A stretch of DNA of 64,000 bases from Flavobacterium oncorhynchi (lineage in GTDB: Bacteria > Bacteroidota > Bacteroidia > Flavobacteriales > Flavobacteriaceae). Below, one piece after another: positions 1 to 9,463 of this stretch; the stretch's first letter is position 1; every line of letters starts with the position of its first letter. Below the pieces are notes generated by a model. It ran no database searches. It was not told the DNA's origin and saw only the letters and a program-made list of their open reading frames with translations. A program made the position numbers and the translations under genes. The stretch lies in the NCBI RefSeq assembly GCF_002217355.1, contig NZ_MUHA01000023.1, positions 1 to 64,000 on the forward strand, given 5' to 3'.

Positions 1-184
1 TGTTTTTTTTCTTCATTTTTTTAAAGTTTTAATTTTTATCGAATTTCGATGTTTTTTAAGGGTTTGTGAGAAAAATAATAATCATTTAATTACTTGTATT
101 TGTTTTATTTGAGGTGAATTAGGAGTAAAATTAGGCTATATTTTTTTTAAATGTTAAAAAAGTCATTTTGCTGCAAAAAAAAAT

Positions 185-225
185 ACTAAAACGTTTTTGT
201 AAATCGTTTTATTAAAATATATTTG
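185..225 (+). promoter_or_regulatory. lacI promoter with overlapping operator
   Basis: TTTG at 196-199 and TATATTTG at 218-225 are separated by 18 bases, which matches the Bacteroidetes -33/-7 promoter pattern (TTTG, TAnnTTTG). A 16-base near-palindrome, ACTAAAACGTTTTTGT, lies at 185-200 and covers the -33 element. It fits the motif found upstream of four other genes in this window except at one arm position. Overlap with -33 suggests that the LacI protein represses its own gene. The promoter match is direct; autoregulation is inferred. Confidence 0.6.
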
Positions 226-267
226 TTTTAATAAATTAACTAAGGTTTAAGATAAACTTAACGTTTT

Positions 268-1281
268 ATGAAAAAAAAGATCACTATCAAAGATATCGCT
301 AAGGCAGCAAATGTATCGGTAACTACGGTTTCATTTGTTCTTAATGATAAAGGTGAGAAGATGGGGATAAGCAAGGAAGTGATCAAAAAAGTTTTTAAGG
401 TAAGTGAAGAAATGAAATTTAAACTCAATATGATCGCCAGCAGTTTAAGAACTGGTAAAACAAGATCGATTGGGCTTATTGTAGAAGATATTTCAAATCA
501 GTTTTTTTCTGATTTAGCGAGAGTAATAGAAAGAGAAGCAATAGATTTAAATTATAGAGTTTTTTATTGCAGTACAGGCGGGAATGATGAACGTGCAGTT
601 GAGTTGGTTAATAGTTTACTTCAGGCAAATGTTGACGGTTTTATTATAACACCAACTGAGAATATGAAATCTACTATAGATAGATTAGTAGAGTTACAGT
701 GCCCAGTTGTTTTGGTCGATCGTTATTTTGAAGAACAGGATGTGAGTCATGTAGTACTTGATAATTTTGAGGGGGCAGAAACGGCAACACATTATTTATT
801 AAAAAAAGGATTTCGAAAAATTGCATTTGTAACCAACTCTTCGCAGTTGATTCAGATGAATTTGAGAAAACAAGGATATACAAAAGCATTAAAAGAAGTG
901 GGCTTATATGATGAATCTAAAATTTTAGACTTAGAGTATCATATCAGCGAAGAGGAACGAATTGAAAAGATCTCTGAATTTTTGGATAAAAGAAGTGATA
1001 TAGACGCTGTTTTGTTTGGAGCAAATTATTTGCTTCTTGCTGGATTACAGTCTTTAAGCAAGCTTGGGTTGAGAATTCCTGTAGATAAAGCAGTTATTAG
1101 TTTTGATGATCATGACAGTTTTAGACTTCATTCGCCATCCATAACTGTATTATCGCAGCCAATTGAAGAGATGGGAAAAAAAACAATCAAATTGTTGATG
1201 AAGCAAATGAGTGACGGCAGCAATTATAAGGTTGTAAAAGAAAAGAAAAAAGGAAGTTTGACAATAAGGGAATCGGTTTAA
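268..1281 (+). CDS. LacI-family transcriptional regulator
   Basis: A 337-residue LacI/GalR regulator. Residues about 3-50 carry the N-terminal helix-turn-helix and hinge (ITIKDIAKAANVSVTTVSFV). Residues about 60-335 form the periplasmic-binding-protein-like sugar sensor, starting at IGLIVEDISNQFF. The length is normal for the family. The ATG follows a clear promoter whose -33 is covered by a candidate operator, so autoregulation is likely. It lies directly upstream of susC/susD and at the edge of the glycan locus. This suggests that it senses a released sugar or glycan fragment and controls the locus through the ACTAnAnCGnTnTAGT sites. LacI-type control of a SusCD locus is less common than hybrid two-component or sigma/anti-sigma control. 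The effector cannot be read from sequence. Confidence 0.92.
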   Translation: MKKKITIKDIAKAANVSVTTVSFVLNDKGEKMGISKEVIKKVFKVSEEMKFKLNMIASSLRTGKTRSIGLIVEDISNQFFSDLARVIEREAIDLNYRVFYCSTGGNDERAVELVNSLLQANVDGFIITPTENMKSTIDRLVELQCPVVLVDRYFEEQDVSHVVLDNFEGAETATHYLLKKGFRKIAFVTNSSQLIQMNLRKQGYTKALKEVGLYDESKILDLEYHISEEERIEKISEFLDKRSDIDAVLFGANYLLLAGLQSLSKLGLRIPVDKAVISFDDHDSFRLHSPSITVLSQPIEEMGKKTIKLLMKQMSDGSNYKVVKEKKKGSLTIRESV

Positions 1282-1310
1282 AAATTGCACCCTTTTTTTT
1301 AAAGAATATC

Positions 1311-1326
1311 ACTAAAACGATATAGT
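1311..1326. promoter_or_regulatory. Candidate LacI operator upstream of susC
   Basis: ACTAAAACGATATAGT is a 16-base palindrome with perfect ACTA/TAGT ends and a central CG. It lies 29 bases after the lacI stop and 232 bases before the susC start. The related 16-mer ACTAAAACGATACAGT occurs (minus strand) at 11448-11463. A TATAGTTG at 1321-1328 is one base off a -7 box, so the operator may cover the susC promoter. If so, the susC 5' leader would be about 220 bases. No other feature was recognised in 1327-1558. Confidence 0.6.
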
Positions 1327-1558
1327 TGAATTAGTAAGCAACTCAAGAGAGCCAAACAAATTATTAAATAAAAACAAAGACGCTTATGATGTAAAAGAAA
1401 TAGAAAAAATGTTATTCAGGAAACTTAAATTATTACTAAATGCTGAAAGGGTAAATTAAGTAATATAGAATTAAAGGTTTTAGTATTTACTATTTTTTTA
1501 AAATTCAGAACCTTTCAATTTAAACAAAAATTAAAACCAAACCAAACTAATATTAATT

Positions 1559-4500
1559 ATGAGAAAACTGTTATACAAATCACTGTTAGTTTTTCTAATG
1601 GTATTGTGCTACGAAGGAGTTAGTGCACAAAACAAAACAATCTCCGGTGTAATTACAGACAACGCAAATCTTCCTATTCCTTCAGTTATAGTTAAGGAAA
1701 AAGGAACGAAACAAGAAACGCTTACTGATGAGAATGGAGCATTCAAGATTTCAGTAAAAGAGGGTGCCACAATCATCATAAGTTCGATTGGGTTTAAAAC
1801 AACAGAATTAAAAGCTGTTGATGGAATGGAAGTTAAGCTGGCAAGTGCAACAAATGAACTTGAAGGAGTTACAGTTACCGCTTTAGGACAAACTAAAAAG
1901 AATAAAGCAATTGGTTATGCGACAAGTATAATTAAAGCTGATGCGATCACAAAAACAGCATCTCCAACAATTGCTAACTCTTTATATGGTAAAGCGCCGG
2001 GTGTTCGTATTACATCTACACCAGGAGGAGCTGGAGCAATCAATATCCAGATTCGTGGTATCAACTCTATTACAGGTAGAAATCAGCCGCTTATCATTTT
2101 AGATGGTGTGCCTATTCGTGATGGTGAGGTAAACAATAGTGATTACTGGAATGAGCAACGTGTAAAAAACAATGGTTTAGCAGATATAAACCCTGAAGAT
2201 ATTGAGAACATCTCTATTCTTAAAGGAGCATCTGCAGCTGCATTATACGGTTCTGAAGCTGTAAATGGAGTTGTATTGATTACTTCTAAATCAGGTAAAG
2301 GAAAAAAAGGTTTAGGTGTAGATTTTAGTACTAGTTACTCTGGTAACGAAATTGCATACTTGCCAAGATTTCAATATGCGAGAGGACCAGGATGGTCGAA
2401 TGCAAATTTTTCTACAGGATTTTTAGCTCCAAATGGGTTCACGCAATATGATACAAATGGAGACGGTACACCTGACACTAGAGGAGTTTCTAATAGTAGT
2501 TATAACTACGGTCCATGGTTCGACGGGCAACCAGTTATGACTTGGGATGGAGTAGTGCGTCCATATTCTGCTCAGAAAGATGGATACAAAAATATGTTTC
2601 AAAATGCTTGGGATGCGACTACAAACATTGCGCTTACAAACAATACAGAAAACAGCAGCACTCGTTTTTCTTACACACATATTGAATCGGAAGGTTTAAG
2701 TATGGGGAACAACAACAAGAAAAACAACTTTAACTTAAACGCATCTTTCAAAACAGGTAAATTAAAAACAGACGTAATTGTAAGTTATTTGAATCAAAAC
2801 ATTACAAACCGTGCATACGGTATGGATCGTTTGGTTAATAATTTTACTGGTATGATTAGTCCGTTTTCTAATGGAGATTGGTACAAAGCAAGATACAAAA
2901 CGAGCTTAGGATATAAATATGTTACGGGTAAAGATACTCAAAGTTTAACTCCGGGTGAGAATATTTATCGCAATGGATTTAGAAATGATATTGCTGATTA
3001 TTTTTGGAATACAAATGCTAAAAGACAATCGGAAATTACAAACCGTTTAATTGCCAGCGTTACTGAAACACTTTCAATTACAAATGAGTTAACATTACGC
3101 GGCCGTCTTTCGACTGATTTGACTTCAGTAAATACAGAGAATAAAAACCCTGTGGAAATTCCTTTAGTTTATAAATTTGGTGGAGATGGAGATGCTTCAG
3201 GATCTTTTTTAATGGATGCTCAAGATTACAATATTCTTTATGGAGATGTATTATTGACATACAATAAAAAAATTAATGAAGATTTTGGTGTAAATGCTGT
3301 TCTTGGTTTTCAAGGGACTCAAGAAACAGGAAGAACATTATCTCGTTATACAAATGGAGGTTTAAGTGTTGAAGGATGGTATGATATGAACTCATCTATA
3401 GGAACACCTCTTAGTAAAAGTACAAGATACGAGACAGTAAAAGATGCGATTTTTGGAACTTTAAGCGGTAGCTTTAGAAACTATTTGTTTATTGAGGGAA
3501 CGATCAGAAGAGACCGTACTTCTACAATGAACCCAAATAACAATGCCTTTACTTATCCTTCTGTTAACTCAAGTTTTATATTGTCTGATGCGGTTGCATT
3601 ACCAGAATTTATCAGCTATGCAAAAATGAGAGCTTCTTGGGGTATAGTAGGTAACTACCCAGATCGTTACAGAGCTAACGTTGCATTTATTCAAAACACT
3701 TTAGGAACTCAAGGTACAGCAAATCCTGTTTTGATTACAAATTCTCAGGATATTTATGGAAATGAAGGAATTAAACCTGAAATGAAAAACGAGTACGAGC
3801 TTGGTTTTGAAACAAAGTTCTTTGATAGAAGATTAGGGTTAGATTTTTCTTACTACAATGCAAAAATTAAAGATCAAATTCTTGACATGACTTTAGCACC
3901 AACTACGGGAGCTAGTAAAATTTTAGCAAACGTTGGGGAATTAAATAACAAAGGATTTGAGATTGCTTTAACAGGTTCTCCTTTTAGAACTCAAGATTTT
4001 TCTTGGGATGTAACTTTAAACTGGGCTAAAAACATCAACAAGATTGTAAAATTAGCTAACGGTGCAAGTGAATTATTGCATGCTGATTATGATGGATCTG
4101 CTGCTCAATTAAAATCTGTTGTAGGTGATCCAATGGGAGGTATTTATGCGCATCCAGTTAAAACAGATGCTAATGGTAATAAAATGGTGGACTCTGATGG
4201 TTTTTATATGCTTGATGGTGACAAATGGGAAAAATACGGATCAGCAATGGCTAAAGGTGTTGGAGGTTTGTTAAACACATTCACGTATAAAAATTTCACA
4301 TTAGACGTAAATATTGATTATTCTTACGGAGGTTCTTTGATGCCAACAGGTATCAACTGGATGACAGCTTTAGGTTTGACGGAAGAATCATTGAATGCTA
4401 GTACAAACGAGCGTGGTGGTTTAACGTATTACATGGACAATGGAAAAGGTGTTCAGGTTCCTAACAGTGCTACTGCAGGTCCTGCTGGTCAACCAGTATT

Positions 4501-4894
4501 CCGTGATGGTATGTTGATGGATGGTGTTAATGTAGATGGTACTCCAAATACAAATGTGGTTTCTCAAGCAGGGTATTATGTTACTACATATAACTGGGGA
4601 GGACCACAATACAGCAGCTCACGTTACGAATTATACGTTCAAAAGAATGATTATGTGAAGTTAAGAGAATTATCTTTAGGATTCAACGTTCCAGCATCTT
4701 ACGCTAGTAAAATTGGAGCTACGAAATTAAGTCTTTCTTTATTTGGACGTAACTTATTCTACATCTACAGAACTATTAAAGATATGGATGCTGAAGCAAC
4801 TACATCTGGATCTAGATGGGACAAAAACGTAAACAATGCGGGAGTAAGCCCTTCTACAAGAAGTTATGGAGTAATGTTAAGAGCATCTTTCTAA
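1559..4894 (+). CDS. susC-like: SusC/RagA-family TonB-dependent outer-membrane transporter
   Basis: An 1111-residue SusC homologue, normal for the family. A signal peptide covers about residues 1-23. A carboxypeptidase-regulatory-like (CarboxypepD_reg) domain starts at NKTISGVITDNANLPIPSV. A plug domain follows (GVRITSTPGGAGAINIQIRG, then DINPEDIENISILKGASAAA), then a 22-strand-type barrel that ends in a terminal aromatic (MLRASF). It should import oligosaccharides across the outer membrane using TonB energy, with the adjacent SusD as lid. The susD start is 31 bases downstream, so the two form one operon. A candidate LacI operator lies upstream. The substrate is inferred from neighbouring enzymes to be N-glycan fragments. 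It is the only SusC in the 46 kb locus. Confidence 0.95.
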   Translation: MRKLLYKSLLVFLMVLCYEGVSAQNKTISGVITDNANLPIPSVIVKEKGTKQETLTDENGAFKISVKEGATIIISSIGFKTTELKAVDGMEVKLASATNELEGVTVTALGQTKKNKAIGYATSIIKADAITKTASPTIANSLYGKAPGVRITSTPGGAGAINIQIRGINSITGRNQPLIILDGVPIRDGEVNNSDYWNEQRVKNNGLADINPEDIENISILKGASAAALYGSEAVNGVVLITSKSGKGKKGLGVDFSTSYSGNEIAYLPRFQYARGPGWSNANFSTGFLAPNGFTQYDTNGDGTPDTRGVSNSSYNYGPWFDGQPVMTWDGVVRPYSAQKDGYKNMFQNAWDATTNIALTNNTENSSTRFSYTHIESEGLSMGNNNKKNNFNLNASFKTGKLKTDVIVSYLNQNITNRAYGMDRLVNNFTGMISPFSNGDWYKARYKTSLGYKYVTGKDTQSLTPGENIYRNGFRNDIADYFWNTNAKRQSEITNRLIASVTETLSITNELTLRGRLSTDLTSVNTENKNPVEIPLVYKFGGDGDASGSFLMDAQDYNILYGDVLLTYNKKINEDFGVNAVLGFQGTQETGRTLSRYTNGGLSVEGWYDMNSSIGTPLSKSTRYETVKDAIFGTLSGSFRNYLFIEGTIRRDRTSTMNPNNNAFTYPSVNSSFILSDAVALPEFISYAKMRASWGIVGNYPDRYRANVAFIQNTLGTQGTANPVLITNSQDIYGNEGIKPEMKNEYELGFETKFFDRRLGLDFSYYNAKIKDQILDMTLAPTTGASKILANVGELNNKGFEIALTGSPFRTQDFSWDVTLNWAKNINKIVKLANGASELLHADYDGSAAQLKSVVGDPMGGIYAHPVKTDANGNKMVDSDGFYMLDGDKWEKYGSAMAKGVGGLLNTFTYKNFTLDVNIDYSYGGSLMPTGINWMTALGLTEESLNASTNERGGLTYYMDNGKGVQVPNSATAGPAGQPVFRDGMLMDGVNVDGTPNTNVVSQAGYYVTTYNWGGPQYSSSRYELYVQKNDYVKLRELSLGFNVPASYASKIGATKLSLSLFGRNLFYIYRTIKDMDAEATTSGSRWDKNVNNAGVSPSTRSYGVMLRASF

Positions 4895-4925
4895 TTACGT
4901 AAATTATAATTAAAAAACAGACAAC

Positions 4926-6491
4926 ATGAGAAAATTATTATATATTTCATTAACGACAGCAGCGATCTTTTTGGGCTCTTGTTCAGACAGTGATTTTGAA
5001 AATGCGTATAAAGATCCATCTACTGTAACGGCAACAAATGTACCTAAGCAGTTTGCGGGGTTTATGAAAATTAACTTTGAGGATGTTATCCCATCGTATT
5101 GGAATTACTTTACGGTGATTAGAACAACTTCTTTGAATTATACTCAAGCTCACGGTATTGTTAATGCAGCAGGACGTTTTGTTCCTGGAGCAGCAGTAAC
5201 GAACAGATGGGATAGATATTACAAATTCATTACTCAATACAGAGAGTTGGAAAAAGTAATGGCTTCTTTAACTCCAGCAGAGCAGGCAGAAAATCGAATT
5301 TATACCGTTACTTCTACAATTTACTTGTACGATCATACCTCAAAAATGATTGATAATTTTGGAGATATTCCTTTCTCTGAAGCAGGTAAAATTAGTACTA
5401 CTGGTGGTAATTATGATGCTGCAGCAGCTAAGTACGACAATCAAACGGAGCTTTACATCAAAATGTTAGATGAGTTAAAAGCTTTTTCTACTGAATTGAA
5501 CACAATTACTTTGTCTCCTAAGGTGGTGGTAGAGTTCAAAAACCAAGACTTGATTAACAAAGGAAGCTTGGTAATGTGGCAAAACTACTGTAATTCTTTG
5601 CGATTGAAATTGTTAAACAGAGTTTCTGCGGTTCCGGCTTTTGCTGCTAGAGCAAATTCAGAAATAGCTGCAATCATAGCGGAGGCAAAAATTGTTGATG
5701 AAAATTCAGAGAATATCGCATTTAGAGTTTATACTCAAGATACAGATTTAGATACTTCTGGTTTCTTTGATGCTTTAGAATCAGGAAATAACAATCTTGC
5801 ACCAAAACCAATGATTGATCATATGAATACTAACAGCGATCCACGTGAACCTTGGTTGTTTGAAAAAGGAGCAAGCGCAACTGCTTATGTAGGACTTGAT
5901 CCATTGATGATATCAGGAGCTCAAGATCAGTTAATTGCTGATACTAAAATAGCTATTTATAATAGATCTGTAATTAGTAGAAACAAGTGGCTTCCTGGAA
6001 CATTGATTAATGCCGCTGAAGTAAACTTACTTCTTGCAGAGTATTATTCAAGAAGCGGTAATAGTGGTGCTGCAAAAACGTCTTTCGAAAAAGCGATTAA
6101 ACAATCTGTTGAGTATTATGTAAGATTGGGAGATAAAGCGGATGTTTTAACTTGGAAGCCAGCTACAGAGCCTACAACAGCTGAAATTGATGCTTATATT
6201 GCAAAAATTAACTTTGCAGGAGCAACAACAGCTGCTGCTCAATTGCAATTGATTGCTTTCCAAAAGTACATTCACTACAACATCATGCAGGCTGATGAAA
6301 CTTGGGCTGAACAAAGAAGATTAAAACTTCCAGCACTTAGTTTCATGGAAGATGAAACAAGTACGATCAGAAAGACACCTCCAACTCGTTGGACATATCC
6401 AAACTCTGAGCGTGTTTACAATACAACAAATTACAATACTGTTAAAGACAAAGATAATTTAAGTACCAAAATTTTCTGGGACGTAAAATAA
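4926..6491 (+). CDS. susD-like: SusD/RagB-family outer-membrane glycan-binding lipoprotein
   Basis: A 521-residue SusD-like protein. The N-terminus is a lipoprotein signal with lipobox LGSC, Cys at residue 19. The rest has the helical TPR-like organisation of the SusD/RagB family. It includes the C-terminal stretch around ADETWAEQRRLKLPAL, where the family normally closes on a substrate-binding face. It should sit on the cell surface and hand oligosaccharides to the SusC channel encoded just upstream. The first six residues (MRKLLY) are the same as in the SusC protein, probably by chance or shared signal-peptide preference. A rho-independent terminator follows within 70 bases, so the operon probably ends here. 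Confidence 0.92.
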   Translation: MRKLLYISLTTAAIFLGSCSDSDFENAYKDPSTVTATNVPKQFAGFMKINFEDVIPSYWNYFTVIRTTSLNYTQAHGIVNAAGRFVPGAAVTNRWDRYYKFITQYRELEKVMASLTPAEQAENRIYTVTSTIYLYDHTSKMIDNFGDIPFSEAGKISTTGGNYDAAAAKYDNQTELYIKMLDELKAFSTELNTITLSPKVVVEFKNQDLINKGSLVMWQNYCNSLRLKLLNRVSAVPAFAARANSEIAAIIAEAKIVDENSENIAFRVYTQDTDLDTSGFFDALESGNNNLAPKPMIDHMNTNSDPREPWLFEKGASATAYVGLDPLMISGAQDQLIADTKIAIYNRSVISRNKWLPGTLINAAEVNLLLAEYYSRSGNSGAAKTSFEKAIKQSVEYYVRLGDKADVLTWKPATEPTTAEIDAYIAKINFAGATTAAAQLQLIAFQKYIHYNIMQADETWAEQRRLKLPALSFMEDETSTIRKTPPTRWTYPNSERVYNTTNYNTVKDKDNLSTKIFWDVK

Positions 6492-6522
6492 TTTCATTTT
6501 TAATGTTTGGTTAGTAATTGGT

Positions 6523-6561
6523 AAACCCCAGATTCAGGATATTCTTGATTCTGGGGTTTTT
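6523..6561 (+). terminator. Terminator after susD
   Basis: A stem built on AAACCCCAGA paired with TCTGGGGTTT, plus partial pairing inward, is followed by a T run. It lies about 30 bases after the susD stop codon. Confidence 0.75.
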
Positions 6562-6622
6562 AACTTTAAGATGAATCTTTTTTTAAGAGAAAAAATCTTT
6601 GCAAAGGAGATATTATTATAAA

Positions 6623-6674
6623 AAAAATCGGCGGACTAGTAGTTAATTCAACTATAGTCAGTCGATTTTTGTTT
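6623..6674. repeat. Imperfect inverted repeat in the susD / peptidase convergent gap
   Basis: The segment starts AAAAAATCG and ends CGATTTTTG, with the complementary middle parts AGTAGTT and AACTATA. It can fold into a long imperfect hairpin ending in T residues. It lies between the converging susD and M28 peptidase genes and may act as a second terminator. Confidence 0.4.
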
Positions 6675-6781
6675 TAAATGGTTTTCCTTTAGTTTCTTTT
6701 AATCATACGATAAAGAGGTAGTCAGCTGTAAAAGTTTAAGGATTAGTCGATAGTTTAATCGCAAAGTACACAAAGAAAAAA

Positions 6782-6826
6782 ACGCAAGGTTCGCAAAGTT
6801 ATAGTGAAACTTTGCGAACCTTGCGT
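6782..6826. terminator. Perfect 19-base inverted repeat, probable bidirectional terminator
   Basis: The arms ACGCAAGGTTCGCAAAGTT (6782-6800) and their exact complement (6808-6826) are separated by 7 bases. It lies 61 bases beyond the end of the minus-strand peptidase gene in a convergent gap. The flanks carry the CACAAAG / CGCAAGGTTCGCAAAG wording of repeats common in Flavobacterium intergenic DNA, so this may be a dispersed repeat reused as a terminator. Confidence 0.6.
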
Positions 6827-6886
6827 AAATCTTAGCATTCTTAGCGGTTTAAAAAAAATAGGCTGTCAAATAGAATTTAAAGCGTT

Positions 6887-7855
6887 TTAATTCTGCTTAA
6901 TAAAAGTCAATGGCTGCTCGTAATTTGCAATAGAAACGAGTGCATTATAAACGTATTTTGAGACTAATGCACCGCCTTCGCTGTTAATTAAAGCAGTATC
7001 ATCTTCGGGAGTGTGATATTGCGGATGTCCGCCTGTATGTAAACCTATAGCCGAAATATCATTTTTGTAAAAGGTAACATGATCAGAACCACCAACATCA
7101 CCAGCAAAAACAACTGGATTTAGTCCGCTGCCTTCGCCTAGTTTTTTCATTAGTTCAACTCCATCAGGAAAAGTTCCTGCGCCGCCCATATAGAGTTCTT
7201 TTTTATCGTTTAATCTTCCAACCATATCCATGTTGATCATTACTTTAACAGCATTTTTAGCCACAGGTAAGTGATTTACAAAGTATTTTGAGCCCAATAA
7301 ACCTTCTTCTTCAGCGCTGAAAGAAATAAAAATAATACTTCTTTTTGGAGCTGTTTTAGTACGATAAAATTCTTCTACAATCGACAAAAGAGCCGAAACA
7401 CCAGAAGCATTATCATCGGCTCCATTGTGAATGGCCAACGTGTCTTTTTTCTTGCTGCCAGAACCTTTTCCGCCCCATCCCCAATGGTCGTAGTGCGCAC
7501 CAATAACGATATACTCGTTTTTCAAATTTTCATCCGAACCTTCAAGATATCCAACGACATTTTGTGTAGATACACTGTCTGATTTTATTTTATTAATATC
7601 AGGTTTCATGAATATTTTAAAAGGCTGATAATAGCTGTTATTGAATTTTTTTAATCCAAATTTTTTGAAATACTTTTTAATGTAAGCCGCAGCTTCGTTG
7701 TTGCCTTTTGTTCCTGCTAGACGACCTTCCAGCTTATCTGAAGCCAAATAAGTATCGTGCTTAAGAAATTTCTCAGCAGAAAATGTAGATTGTGCAGTTC
7801 CTTTTTCAGCTGCGATAAAAGCAACTGCAGAAAAGAGAATAACTTTTTTAAACAT
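6887..7855 (-). CDS. Secreted M28-family zinc aminopeptidase
   Basis: A 322-residue secreted peptidase with a signal peptide (about residues 1-21). The M28 metal and catalytic residues are all visible. His121 and Asp123 lie in GAHYDHWG, Asp147 in NGADDNASG, Glu182/Glu183 in FSAEEEGLLGS, Asp210 in NMDMVGR and His281 in QYHTPEDD. Family members remove N-terminal amino acids from peptides using two zinc ions, here probably in the periplasm. It is the last gene of a minus-strand group after the GH29 fucosidase (72-base gap) and the PNGase. A job in trimming peptides of glycoproteins after or during deglycosylation is plausible but inferred. Confidence 0.88.
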   Translation of the reverse strand: MFKKVILFSAVAFIAAEKGTAQSTFSAEKFLKHDTYLASDKLEGRLAGTKGNNEAAAYIKKYFKKFGLKKFNNSYYQPFKIFMKPDINKIKSDSVSTQNVVGYLEGSDENLKNEYIVIGAHYDHWGWGGKGSGSKKKDTLAIHNGADDNASGVSALLSIVEEFYRTKTAPKRSIIFISFSAEEEGLLGSKYFVNHLPVAKNAVKVMINMDMVGRLNDKKELYMGGAGTFPDGVELMKKLGEGSGLNPVVFAGDVGGSDHVTFYKNDISAIGLHTGGHPQYHTPEDDTALINSEGGALVSKYVYNALVSIANYEQPLTFIKQN

Positions 7856-7927
7856 GTTTGTAATAATTAATTTTTATGATATTTTAAATAAGCCCATAAA
7901 ATTCAATGATCTTACGAGCTTATCGAA

Positions 7928-9259
7928 TTATTGTATTTGCATTTCGATTATGGTATCAATTGCATCGAATTTAACTCCATTCAAATACACAAATGTTCCC
8001 TCAGGCTGTTGTTTGAATTTTAGTTCTTTTTTACTGTCCATCAAATAACATTTTTTAATTTTTTGCTTCATCTCAGGAATAAAAATATAATCAGTTTGAT
8101 TAGGAGTTTTGATAATGTGTGCAAACCAAGTTTTATCTTTAGCCGTAAATACACCCCAATCTTGCGGCTTCATCACATTACCTCTCGTTCCGTAAATTGT
8201 ATTTCCGTTTTTACCCATCCAAACTCCAATTTCTTTTAACGTTTCAACAAATTCCGGCTGAATAGTTCCATCTGCCATTGGACCAACATTCAAAAGGAAA
8301 TTAGCATTCAAACTGGCAGCATTGATTAAGTAATGAATTAAATCTTTAGTCGACTTGTATTTGCGGTCATTAATATTAAATCCCCAAGAATTATTCATTG
8401 TTTCGCAAGTTTCCAAAGGCAATTGAGAAACGGATTGTCCGCCAAATCCAGTAGAATTTCCTCCAGGTAAGTCTTTCTCAAAAGCTTGAAAATCTTCACC
8501 CTGAATAGGTGTAAGATGATGATTGTTTGAAATTAAACAATTAGGTTGTAAGGAATGAATCAGTTTATAAATATCGTCGTAATGCCAGTTTACTTTTGAC
8601 TGTAATGTTTTATCCGTATCATTATCCAATTGGTCCCAATGACCGTCAAACCAAATACCGCCAATTTCTCCGTAATTAGTCAGTAATTCTGTTAATTGAC
8701 CTTTCATAAAGCGAATATAGCTTTCCCAATCGCTTTTTTGAGTTCTGCCAGTTCCTTTTCCTGTTTTTCCAGTTTCATATTGATAGTCAGATCTAGTCCA
8801 GTCTAAAAGCGAATAATAACAAAATAATTTGATTCCTTCTTTATGGCACTCATCAGCCAGTTCTTTTAGTAAGTCTCTTTTAAAATGCGTATTTGTAATT
8901 TTCCAATCCGATAATTTCGTGTCAAAATTGCTAAAACCATCATGGTGACGTGTAGTAAAAGTGATGTATTTCATTCCAGCACTTTTCGCAATACTTACCC
9001 ATTTTTTTGCATCAAAATCCTGTGGATTAAAAACATTAATCAATCTTCCGTATTCCGTTACTTTGATATTTTGATTGTTCATAATCCATTCGCCGTTGCC
9101 CAAAACGCTGTATGGGCCAAAGTGAATAAACATACCAAATTTATCATCTTGAAATTCTTTTCTGTTTTTCAGGTTTCCTTCGGTTGGAGTGTAGTTTTGA
9201 GCCATTATTGCCGTCAAGCTCATTGAGAAAAACAGCAGACAAAGTGTGATTTTTTTCAT
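7928..9259 (-). CDS. GH29 alpha-L-fucosidase, secreted
   Basis: A 443-residue protein with a signal peptide (about 1-20) and a GH29 (alpha/beta)8 catalytic domain. The family motif FGMFIHFGPYS is at about residues 41-51 and TTRHHDGFSNFD at 102-113. The likely nucleophile is Asp205 in GGIWFDGHW, and Glu255 or Glu261 (GEDFQAFEKDLPGG) is the candidate acid/base. GH29 retaining enzymes release alpha-linked L-fucose. The subfamily (broad, or alpha-1,3/4 specific) cannot be fixed from sequence alone. Downstream of the PNGase gene on the same strand, it would remove core or antennary fucose from N-glycans. The released fucose could feed the FucP branch at 32-42 kb. Confidence 0.9.
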   Translation of the reverse strand: MKKITLCLLFFSMSLTAIMAQNYTPTEGNLKNRKEFQDDKFGMFIHFGPYSVLGNGEWIMNNQNIKVTEYGRLINVFNPQDFDAKKWVSIAKSAGMKYITFTTRHHDGFSNFDTKLSDWKITNTHFKRDLLKELADECHKEGIKLFCYYSLLDWTRSDYQYETGKTGKGTGRTQKSDWESYIRFMKGQLTELLTNYGEIGGIWFDGHWDQLDNDTDKTLQSKVNWHYDDIYKLIHSLQPNCLISNNHHLTPIQGEDFQAFEKDLPGGNSTGFGGQSVSQLPLETCETMNNSWGFNINDRKYKSTKDLIHYLINAASLNANFLLNVGPMADGTIQPEFVETLKEIGVWMGKNGNTIYGTRGNVMKPQDWGVFTAKDKTWFAHIIKTPNQTDYIFIPEMKQKIKKCYLMDSKKELKFKQQPEGTFVYLNGVKFDAIDTIIEMQIQ

Positions 9260-9302
9260 GTTTTTTGAAGTTAGGTGGTTTGATAGTAAGGTTTTAATAG
9301 TG

Positions 9303-9388
9303 AAAATTAAATAAGGATTTAAAATAATGACAATTTAAAAGAGAGTGTGTCCAATAAAAGTCATAATTCTAAATCCTTATTTAATTTT
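9303..9388. repeat. 86-base element with perfect 19-base terminal inverted repeats
   Basis: AAAATTAAATAAGGATTTA at 9303-9321 and its exact complement at 9370-9388 flank a 48-base core. The core has a further inner pairing, ATGAC with GTCAT. It sits in the 204-base gap between the PNGase gene and the GH29 gene, both on the minus strand. It could be an attenuator or partial terminator between the two, or a small non-autonomous mobile element (MITE). No clear target-site duplication was seen. Confidence 0.65.
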
Positions 9389-9463
9389 AGTTTTTTTGAA
9401 GATTAAATATATAAAGACTTCTCTTTAAGCAATAAGTCGATATTATCTAAGTTTAACTATCAA

